From contig NC_056528.1 of the NCBI RefSeq assembly GCF_019175285.1, forward strand, positions 20,771,066-20,835,065: a stretch of DNA of 64,000 nt, written 5' to 3'. A program made the position numbers and the translations under genes. The DNA comes from Sceloporus undulatus (taxonomy: Eukaryota; Chordata; Lepidosauria; Squamata; Phrynosomatidae). Position 1 is the first letter of the stretch; each line of letters starts with the position of its first letter. The notes under the pieces are model-generated. The model saw only the letters and a program-made list of their open reading frames with translations, was not told the DNA's origin and did no database searches. This document shows positions 1 through 10,200 of this stretch, one piece after another.

Positions 1-370
1 TGCCACCTCCTCCTCTTCTCTCATCCTGGACCTAGCATTAATCCTGTTTTCAACATTTTAACATGATGGCAGCTATTCAGAATAGCAATCCCGACTCAGT
101 TATATACAGACGTGTTAGACAGAGATGCTGGATAGGGGTGTTGCATATTCCCAGGGTGCAGGTGAGCTGAACATAACTAGAAATCAGTGGTAGTTAACCA
201 CCATCTCCTTTTTTTTCCTACCTAAGTTCAGCCTCAAGCAAGGAATGCTTTTTGCGTGGTGCTTATTCAGTGCAGGGGTCCTGTAAGGAGACACTGATCG
301 GCAGAACAATAAAGACCCCAAAGTATATTCCAAAATAGAAAGAACAAGATTATAATATATAATATGTAAA

Positions 371-470
371 GATGCATCTGAGGAAGTAGGCGCAAGTCTA
401 CGAAAGCTCATGCTAGCAGGTTCTCTCTTTTAGTTAGTCCCAAAGGTGCTGCAAGATCCCTTTGCATAGT
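371..470 (+). mobile_element. Dispersed repeat with hammerhead-like core (copy a)
   Basis: Starts GATGCATCTGAGGAAG and ends GTGCTGCAAGATCCCTTTGC. It holds CTGAGGA (378-384), a hairpin (386-401) with a GCAA loop, then GAAA (402-405). Other copies lie near 7620, 7935, 11091, 24456 and 33945. The family resembles amniote repeats linked to Penelope-like elements; that link is recall, not proof. Confidence 0.6.
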
Positions 471-2644
471 ATTACGTACATAACAAAACATCCAGTCTCA
501 GTTGTTCTACTTCCAAGGTTTCATGTTCCATCTTATACAAGACTTGCTTGTTTTGTTGAAACTGGCATTTGTTGTCATGATTTAACACCACGTAGTGTTA
601 TGATGTGCATGACAATTTCTTTCTTCTGTTTCATAAGATATGGACTGGCCTCCTGTTAAATGCTAACAAGATTGTAAGCTGGACTTACATGCTTATAACT
701 TTTGGGATCCACCTTTATGGTTGTTAATGATTGGATGTGACCCCCAAAATGTATCTCTTAAGCCAAGTTGTGCTCCCACCCAAGGATTTCTGAGCTAATG
801 CAGATTGTGGTACTGGAAAAGGGCATCTGCAACATCATCCTAGTCATGGAAAAAGTTGAGACAAGCAGTCATGGCAAGACCCCAAGGGGTTTCTTCAGCT
901 GCCTGTCTCAATGTGCTCTATGATAGGGAAAGTGCTACCATAGTCATTTCCTAGCTCCCTGATCAGCAGCAATTGGGAAACCCTTCAGCTGGGTGCTACC
1001 TGGCTCAAGAGGTAGTTTGGCATCAGTGGAAGTAGCTATATGGACATAGGTCCATTGTCATAATTCCATCTGACCATGCAAGATCTCAGCAATGGTGGTG
1101 TATGCTATAGTGATTTGTGATATATGATATCACACTTTGCAATATAGTTTGGGGTCCTTCTTCTGTTAATTCATGTCTAGGTTCTCTTCCTGGCAGATGA
1201 ATGGAAGGACAAAGGAGGTTAGGGAGTTCTCCTCCAACTCAAGATAGTCTAAGAACCTCTTAGAGGATGAACAGGCAAAGAAGACTACTCTTGCTGTCAG
1301 GTCAAGTCTTAATGATAGAGAGAGATGTGCATTCCCTTTTCTTGGACCTAGAAAGGGTCTGTACCGTCTTGCATATTTTCCCTTGAGATTGGAGCTTTGC
1401 TTTGGATAAAGGGCCTGATCCAAAAGTTCATGTTCAAATGGGTGTAAAGAAGATGGAGCTGAAGTGTGTGAAGAGACAAGATTTGAACATTCAGCTTGGA
1501 GTCTTCCTATCATTCTATAATTGTGAATAGTGTTTTCTCGATACAACTGGGATCCATTTTGATGTAACTTAATAGCAGCATGTTTTGCAGCAACACTACC
1601 TTGTACAATTCCAGGATCGCTGCCTGCTTCTCTCCTTAATTTTAAATGGCGAGGGAAAGTGAAGTTCAGATACAGCTTTGTGATAGTTCATTTCTTTGTC
1701 TGATTCCCCATTCTCCTGTGAAGACCCAAAGCAAGACTGAAGGCAACAGAGACTGGCTTGCCTTTTGCCACTGAGACGAGACGATCTGCTAGCAGGATAC
1801 TACTATATCTCTGGTAGTGTTCTGCTACTGGAAGCCCTGGTCTCCTCCTTGTCTCTCCCCACCTGCCAGACCCCTTGAAAGGGCAGAGATGTGCTGTGAG
1901 TGGACAAGAGCAGACGAATGCCACCATCACCCCCTGCCCAACCTCGCATCTTCTTGTCGTTGCATCTTCTCAACCAGTTGGTCTGTGCCGCTGCCTCTTC
2001 CGGTTGCACGATATGTCCCATCTCTCGTTAAAATGTTGAAAACGCTAATGCCTTGCCTTTTGCTCCTTCAGTTGCTGGTGAAGCAATACTGATGCCCTCC
2101 AGGCCTTGGGACAGCCTAGCAGTGTGTGTGTGTGTGATATAATTGCAACAGTGGGGTCTTGTGGAGAAGGACTTTCCTCTATGGTAATCTGGCTGTTGTG
2201 TTGTGTGTGGCATACAGAACACCAGCCTGGGGTTTGGAGGCCTGGCGGATGGCATCAGTGTTGGCTCACCTCACATCTTTGGGGAACCCCTTTTAGTGGT
2301 TGCATTTGGTGAAAGCAACTAGCTGCTTTGCTTCTGTTCAATTCAAGGGTGAAGAAAAATGGCACCCAGCTGTGCATTTCTTTTCCAGAGTGGGTTTTCC
2401 ATTGTACTTTGGCAACCTTTGCTCTTGTGATGGGTGGAGGAGGTGAGATTACCATCTCAAAAATGGTTTGGGGAGGAGAGCTCTGTGAATCTTGGCAGAG
2501 GCTCAGAAGGAGACTGTGAGAAGAACTAAATTGCCAGGCTGCTTTTTACAAAGAGAAAAGGCAGCATGTCACACTCATCTATTTTTATCAGAGGTTGTAG
2601 CCACACTTCATTGTTACTCAACTTTTATCCCAACTTGCCACATA

Positions 2645-2700
2645 CAGTGGGCCCTTGGTATCCACTGGGGTTTAGTTCTAGGACTGCGTTTGCTGGAAAG
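2645..2700 (+). mobile_element. Tigger/pogo-like element, 5' end fragment
   Basis: TA followed by CAGTGGGCCCTTGGTATCCA, the typical terminal sequence of Tigger/pogo-class elements; only the first ~55 bases are recognisable. Confidence 0.6.
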
Positions 2701-2753
2701 AAAGATGGCTTGGTTCTTGTACATTTCCATTGTTGCTGCCAAAGCATCCTTGA

Positions 2754-3178
2754 CTGCATCTGCACTGCAGAAATAATGTAGTTTCACACCACTTTAACTG
2801 CCATAGCTCAATGCTGTGGAATTCTGGGATTTATAGTTTTGTGTGATGTTTTGCCTTCGCAATGAGAGAGCTCTGGCGCCCCCAGCAAACAGCTATGGCA
2901 GTTAAAGCAGTGTCAAACTTAGGGTGACCAAATGTCCTATCTGTAAAGGAGGAGAATGAAAAACTGCAAAATGTAGGACATTCAAGAAAAATGTATATCG
3001 TTACCAAATAAAAGCTTGAAAACACTAATATAAACATAAATGCGTGCTTCTTAGTCGTGCTCAAAATGGAGGATATTGTGAAATGTACAGAAGGCTGAAA
3101 TGTAGGACATGTCCTGGAAAAGGGGATTTCTGGTCATCCTGGGCAAGCTGCATTAATTCTGCAGTGCAGATGCAGCCC
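2754..3178. mobile_element. Palindromic MITE interrupted by another element
   Basis: Starts CTGCATCTGCACTGCAGAAA and ends CTGCAGTGCAGATGCAG, its inverted complement. The inner arms (ACTTTAACTGCCATAGCTC / AGCTATGGCAGTTAAAGC) also pair. The right end is separated by the inserted element 2921-3143. Confidence 0.8.
2921..3143. mobile_element. Nested TIR element inside the palindromic MITE
   Basis: Begins AGGGTGACCAAATGTCC and ends GGATTTCTGGTCATCCT, imperfect terminal inverted repeats, with inner AGGACATG motifs. It splits the host MITE near its right arm. Confidence 0.6.
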
Positions 3179-3810
3179 TTGTGAATTGGAACCAGGTACC
3201 TGATATTTTTTCTTTGTTAAATAATAATATATTATCTGTTTGGTTTCCCCCCGCACTAGAATCCCTGTCTTACAACCATCTCATTCGACCCTGTAAGATC
3301 TGTCTCTGTTTTTGCAACTCAGCCTGTGTTGGACTGGGCTGGAAGAATGGTCTGCTGTGGGAAAGAAATGCCAAAATCCCCTCTGGAAAGTTTGAATATT
3401 TATTTTTCCTCCTTCTTGCCTGTACTTGCATTTGTTGCACACCGTGTGGATTGCATTTTATGTTTGTTTCCATAACCTCTGAGCCAGATCCCAGGTAAGA
3501 CAAGCAGAGAGCCTTGCTGTATCCCGGATTGATTGTTCAAAAGTTGTAGCGGGGGGACATTACCCCAAGCACATCACTCTGTATCTCATTCCCTGTGATG
3601 GTGGTGGGGCTGAGAGAAAGCCCTCCTCCAAAGATCTTAATCCATAGGAATTCAATTTCGGTGTCCAGCGGTTGTTTAGTAGTAGTCATCGTAGTAGTTG
3701 TTCATATGGCGCCATCCATGTTCATGGCACTTTACAGTTACAGAATAAAACATTTAATTCAGTAATATAAATGACTAAAATACACTATTAAAGTACAATT
3801 AACCCCCCTG

Positions 3811-3812
<2 letters not shown>

Positions 3813-3847
<35 letters not shown>
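3813..3847 (+). repeat. (AC)n microsatellite
   Basis: Uninterrupted AC dinucleotide run of about 17 units in the SH3GLB2 intron. Confidence 0.97.
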
Positions 3848-3851
<4 letters not shown>

Positions 3852-4266
3852 TAATACAAAACAAAACAGAATAGGCAGTACAGATAATCCAATATACTAA
3901 AGAATATATTCATAACTTCACATAAATTGGGGACTTCCCAGCTGGACCATTCCCATTGCTAATAAAAATCAATTAATCCTCAAGTACCTTTGGTAATATG
4001 AAAATTACACGAATTCTTTTTAGTAGTGTTAGCATTCCCAGGAGACCCTTTTGCAATGGAGAGATGTTTTTCAGTCCGTTCCCGTGCCTCCGGCGATGCT
4101 TGGCTCTCTGGCTGTTTTCGATGGGGGACAGGTGTCCTGGAGTTAACCTGATGGTGTCCTGTGATGTGCCTCCACCACCCAACGGCTGTTTCATTGTGGA
4201 ATGTGGCTCTTTGATGTCTTCCAATGCTGACTTCCTCCTTTCCTGTTTGCTCTGTGGCCCCCACAG

Positions 4267-4290
4267 CTTTGGAGTGACGAGGTGGAAAAA
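4267..4290 (+). CDS. SH3GLB2: SH3GLB2 24-base micro-exon (8 residues)
   Basis: A CCCCACAG acceptor is followed by 24 bases coding LWSDEVEK and a strong AAAAA/GTAAGT donor. The peptide aligns with the ALWNDEVDK segment just before the conserved AEQELRVAQTEF of the family; the next exon here begins AEHELRLAQTEF, so the joint is exact. Both ends are phase 0, so skipping would remove eight residues cleanly. In the paralogue endophilin-B1, brain isoforms carry inserts of 21 and 29 residues at this place, which suggests this 8-residue exon is a regulated neuronal micro-exon. The companion 63-base exon was looked for to the left and not found. Confidence 0.88.
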
Positions 4291-7200
4291 GTAAGTACTG
4301 CCGACATTCAGGCTCTCCCATTCACTTTTCTAGAAGACTGCATGGTGAGGATGTCAAGCAGGCTTCCCCAGTTTGATGCCCTCCAGGTGTCTTGGATTAC
4401 AGTTCCCATCATCCCAAAAATCCTAGTGAGGGGGACAAAGGAACTTGCTATGCAACACCTCTGGAGGGCATTGAGTCGGAGGAGACGGATGTTGAGGGTG
4501 GCGAGAGGCAAGCGGGAGACCCAAGCATTCCTTAAACTCTTCTTGCTAGGGTAGGACTACACTACCCAGCAAACTCTGGGATGCCACCAGAGTATTTTAG
4601 CCCCAAAGCAGCCCCGATTTCCCTCCCCTCCCCATTACCAAGGGTGTCTCACAGGGGACCGGCTGCACCAGGTGACACTTTCGGGGTGCCAGTGTTCCCC
4701 AAGCATCTTTCGGAGGAAACATGCTGTAACATTCATCCCTTTAAAACAATGGAGCTCAGTGCAAGAGATGGGGTGAGTGGGGCGAGGCCCAGTGGGAGGA
4801 GAAAGGAGAGGCCTTAAATTAATTCTATTTAAATTCACTTTAAAAACATCACATCTTACTAAATATTCACTTTGACCTCATGAAACAATGTGCATGTAGA
4901 TACATGTAGGTTGTCTGTATGATATTGTAATGTAAAGGTGTGATTTTAATTTTGCCAGTTGTTCGTGTCACAACGATTACCATTAAATGCATTGATATAG
5001 AGTGTGCTCTGGGTATCTGCTGGGATTTGGTTCCAAGAGCCCCTATGGGTACCAAAATCCGGGGAAACTCGAGCCCCGTTAAATGCAGTGACACAGTAAA
5101 ATGGTTTTATGTATATATAAAGTATGTAAGATCCCTTATATAAAATGGTAAAATCAAGGATTGCTTTTTGGAATGTATATGTTTGGGGAATATTTTCAAG
5201 TTGTGGATGCTGTGGATAAAGAATCGGTGGATGCAGAAGGTTGACTGTACTGGAATTATGATTAATGGGCAATGTTAGTACAAAAATGTTACTAAGAACT
5301 CTGTATGGAGTGGTATAAGAGGAGGTCAAAGGGAGAAGGGTGACACCATGACTTATTGCACTGGTGGACACCAACCCTAGTGATGCCTTTGTGCATTACA
5401 GACCAACACCAGGCAGCTTTCTACACTGTATCCCATTGTGCCTCACTGCTGCCAACAATGCAAGTCGAATCTGCTGAGATCAAAAATGAGATGCCCAGCA
5501 TGGATCACATGACTGGGCACCTTGTTCTGACCTCAGAGGAGTGACTTATACCAGTGATGGTGGCAGCGAGTGGCAAAGCAGGATGCTTTGTAGATTTTCA
5601 CTCCCTAGACTAGTTGCTCACTAGCTGCTGGGTGCACTTTTGGCATCTGTTTTGCAGTAATCGAGGTCTGTGTTTTCTACTTCAAGATGATACAGATCCC
5701 TTTGCTTTGTTCATGTATGCTGTCGATCTTTCACCCTTAAAGAAACAAATTGCCCCCAAAGCTAGCCAATTGGGCTTTGTATAGGCTGCCTTTGTGGAAT
5801 CCAGAAACCCTCTCTTGAATACACTGTGTTGACCACACTTTTAAAATCTCATTTTAAATGGTTTATACCTCCTCCCACTCCCACAATGAGGATCCATAAG
5901 GTAGACGATGGATGTGAAACTGGAGATTTGGGTCAAGACTATGGAAGCTGAGCCTAACTCCAGCTGAAACCAATGGAAACATTAGGTCTTGATGACTATC
6001 TCAGCCCATTGATTTCAGTTGGAACCAAGTACATCTAATTTAGTTTGGATTCAATACAGCTGAATGTTAAGACTTCAGCTACAGTGTCCAGTGGCATGAG
6101 AACTAGATGTGACAGAGGAATTACTTATCTGTTTATTCCTGTAGCCCTCCAAATGGTATAGAATTAAGGGCTTCTAAACTTTGTAGCCCTGTGAGACTCC
6201 CTTTTGGAAATAATGCTCCATACTTTAGGTGCCACCAGTGGGGTGGCATACAGACTTTACACTGGCGCTTGGCCATCTCTGGTTACAAGTCCCCTGGTTT
6301 TGTCAAGACAGGCTGGCAGGCTGATTTATTGATAGATTGTGAGGCTTAGCTCCCCACTACTGTTGTCAGGTTTTCAAACTAGCAGTTGGGTTCCAGAGGC
6401 AGAAATAAGATGGAAGGAAGGTGGCTAGGTTCTTACACCATAAAAAAGAAGAGCAGGTCAGTATGTTCATCCACAATTAATAACGTAGTCAAGTAAAATT
6501 AAATTAGGAAATGCAAGCCTTGCACAAGTAAGCAAAACATTTTGAACCTTCTAGAGATCACTTGGACTTCATGACTTTTGGGATTGATCATCGAGAAATA
6601 TTTCTAAAGTATTTTTTAAAAGCTAAATACCAAATGAAAGTGCAGTACGACCTGCGCATCTGCTGGGGTTATGTTCCCAGACTTACTGCAGACAGTAAAA
6701 ATCAGAGATAATAGCAACTTTATATATTTCCCACGGATGTTGATGTTAATAGTCATGCTGGAGGACCTCCAGATGCCTAGAGAGAGACCTTTTCCCCGCA
6801 TGCGAGTAAGTGAAACTGCGGGAACAGATGCAGAGGTCATAGTGTATTAATTTCAGTTAAAGCTGCCATGTTTTTCTCTGTAAAATAACATATTTTTCAC
6901 ATTAATCAAATACACAATACACATATTTCTGTCTTTGTGAAGGGTGCATACCCCGAAATATGGGATTTTTTTTGTTATCTCCTTCAGTCTGTTTAAAAGC
7001 AAGAGTTTTCCAGCTCTCAAATAGGGGACAGCTATATAGTAAGTACACCTACCAGCCCTATAAGAGACAGGTTTTCTAGTTCTCAGATAAGGGACACCTG
7101 TTATAATGAGGGACACCTTCCAGTCCTATAAGGGACAAGCTTTCTGGACTCCAAATAAAGGAGACCAGGCAACCCTACTCCTCACTACCACCACAATAAA

Positions 7201-10200
7201 AGATGGTCGGAGAGTATGTCTCCTTGCATAGGAGGGGGAGATGCATAGCTAAAGGATTTTTAGTGTTAGGCTCTGTGTTTGGCTTGTTTCAGGTTTCTAA
7301 GGCTGTGCTCTTGTTTTCCGAATCATCCGCAGTAATTCTTCCTGTCGTCTTGTTTCATTTTCTGCTTTCTTGCAGGCGGAACATGAACTTCGGCTGGCTC
7401 AGACAGAATTCGACAGGCAAGCAGAAGTGACCCGTCTCCTCCTCGAAGGGATTAGCAGCACCCATGTGAGTCCCTCTGACATAGATTGTGGGGTTGTTCT
7501 TGGGAAGGAAAGTAATGGTGTATAGGAAACGAAATGGAACTACAATCCAGTGGAAAGAAAAGTTTGGCTTCAGGAATCCCAGAACTATAATGAGTCATTA
7601 TGAATTCTGGACTATCAATATGCAAAGGGATCTTGAAGCACCTTTGAGATGAAGTGAGGGAAAGAAGTCGTAGCATAAGCTTTTGTAGACTTATCAGAAG
7701 AAGTTGGCTAAGGTCCAAAACACACTGCAGAAATAATCCAGTTTGAGACCGTTTTAACTGCTCTGACTCAGTGCTAGCGAATCCTGGGAATTGTAGTTTA
7801 TTGTGGCACCAGAGCGCTCTGACAGAGAAGGCTAAATGTCTCACAAAACTACAGTTCCCAGAATTCCCTAGCATTAAGCCAGAGCAGTTAAAGTGGCCTC
7901 AGACTGGATTATTTCTGCAGTGTGTTTTGGACCTTTGTCTACAAAAGTTTATGCTATAACTTCTTTTGCTCAGTTAGTCTCAAAGGTGCTGCAAGATCCC
8001 TTTGCTTACAAAACAGTAAAAACACAGACTATAGTGAATAATGGCCTGCATTTTCTATCAGCTACCAAGGCTGCATCTGCACTGCAGAATGAATGCAGTT
8101 TGACATGACTTGAACTGTCATGGCTCAATGCTATGGGATTCAGGGATTTGTAGTTTTGTGGGACATTTAGCCTTCTCTCTCAGAGGGCTTCGGTGTCACA
8201 ACAAACTACAAATCCATGTAGGAAGCGCAATCCAAGCACTCCCAACAGATGGCCATTCAGTCTCTTTAAAAAGCTCCAAAGAAGGAGACTCCACCACTCT
8301 TTGAGGCAGCATCTTCCACTGTCAATGTCCTTTTACTGTCAGGATGTTCTTCCTAATGTTTAGGTAAAATCTGTTTTCCTGTAGTTTGAATCCATTGTGT
8401 CATGTCCTAAGCTGCATCTAACCACTAGGTATTTAGTGAGTTATTTATCCTTCTCTGTCAGAGAGCTCTGATAGCACAACAAACTACAAATCCCGGGATT
8501 CCATAGCATTGCACCATGGCAGTTAAGGTGGTGTAAAATTGCATTATTTCTGCAGTGCAGATGCAGCCCCCATCTCTGGAGTAGTAGAAAACAAATTTGC
8601 TCCATCCTCAGTATGTCATTCCTTTGAATATTTAAACATGGCTATCTGTCACCTTCTCCTCTTGCTCCATGATTTCTTCAGGACTAAAGTGAGATCCCTA
8701 GTTAGCTATTAGCCATTCCTCATAATATGGAGTCCTTGAATAGCAAGGACTTGCCTGATGGCTTTCTCTTCTTCTTTTCTATCTCCAGGTCAATCACCTC
8801 CGCTGTCTCCATGAGTTTGCAGAAGCTCAGACCACATACTATGCTCAGTGCTACCAGTACATGCTGGACCTGCAGAAACAGCTGGGCAGGTAGGAGAGAC
8901 ATGCCTCTTCTTTATATTTAAAAGAATTGTTCTCAGCTCTTACATTTTTTGATGTTCTTCAAGCGCATGGTCCCATCTTGGGCTAGTGGCTAAGGTTCTT
9001 AGTGCCATCTTTTCTGCTTCCATATTTTTCTTTTAACAGTACATAAGACAATGTCAATGGGTCTGTTCAGACATTGGCTCAGTGGTTTGTGTCAAAGTTG
9101 GACAAAATGGCTTACAAGCCCCTTCCAACAGGTGGAAAGCTTCCAAACATAGACAGCCAGTAAGCAAAGCGATCTTGTAGCACACCTGTTTCCTCTGACC
9201 AACCTTACAAAAGCAAATATGTTGCCCATCTCTACTTTTAAGGGCTGGTACAGGAAGTTTTATTATTGCAGAATATTGATACTGTCTTGTATCTCCTCTT
9301 TCCCTTGCTGCCAGTTCCAGAGGAGAAATGTAAGTAAAAGACCAAAGGAACCTGGGATATTGAGAGGGGATAGAAATGCTTTGGCAGGGATGCATGGTGG
9401 CAGTGGGTGCGTTCCAGTTTGGGCTCTGAAAATACTCAACCTTCACTTACTTACCAACATAAGATTCCTGAGCAAAGTGCACTTTCGTCACAGAGCTCTC
9501 TAGGGAGATTTCCTCCTGAATAGCTCAGATTTTGCATTGTATAGAGCCATAATTTAGTATGGAGGTGCCGGCAGAGCAGCGGCTCTGAACATAAACAGCC
9601 TGGTTAAGGAATAAAAGATTCTGAGAGATTTATACCCTTCTCCTTCAGTCAGATTCTGTCAGGGATGATTCCATACCCTCCAACTGTCCCATTTGGGCAG
9701 GGAAAGTCCTGATCTGATGTTACACCTACTTGCTGCAAACTGAGTTCAAAGTGCAAGGGTATGGAATCTTGTTCTTCCCAGTAGGCTCAGGCAAAAACAA
9801 ACTGCTGCAGCCTCTCCTAGCTTGTCTGTTCTTTCTCAATAATAACATCTGCTTTCTTGACCGCACTCTGATGTTGCTTGTTCACAAGTGTCCTGGTTCT
9901 CATCTGTGAAATGTTGTGGAGGGTATGTGATTCTAGTAGTCCACAAAGGTAATTTTTGCAGTCTCTTACAGAGACATATGTGACATATTTTGGCTTAGAT
10001 CCTATAATGCACAGCCTAGCATACATGTTCTGCAGGAAGAACTATGCAACATCTTTCCTCTCAACCCCTCAGACTTAACATTTAGCCACTGCAGTACAGA
10101 CATCCAACCATTCAGTAGCTAGTGGATAATGGGAGTTGGTCAGAAAAACATCTGGCTGTGCTTCCACAGCCAGATGTTTCTTTGGGGGGCCCCACTCTTC

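Larger units (their letters stand above)
1..4266 (+). other. SH3GLB2 intron, left end of window
   Basis: No coding exon of SH3GLB2 was found here although the missing 63-base alternative exon was sought. Recognisable content: a hammerhead-like repeat (371-470), a Tigger-like fragment (2645-2700), a nested MITE (2754-3178), and an AC microsatellite. Bases 470-2640 show nothing recognisable. Confidence 0.6.

Noticed and set aside
3270-3303. Short stretch between CACTAG and CCCT/GTAAGA as an SH3GLB2 exon
   Set aside because: Splice-like borders, but the 11 residues (NPCLTTISFDP) do not match the family's 21-residue alternative segment.
3440-3493. AGATCCCAG/GTAAGA as an exon end
   Set aside because: No usable acceptor upstream and the phase does not fit the exon at 4267.
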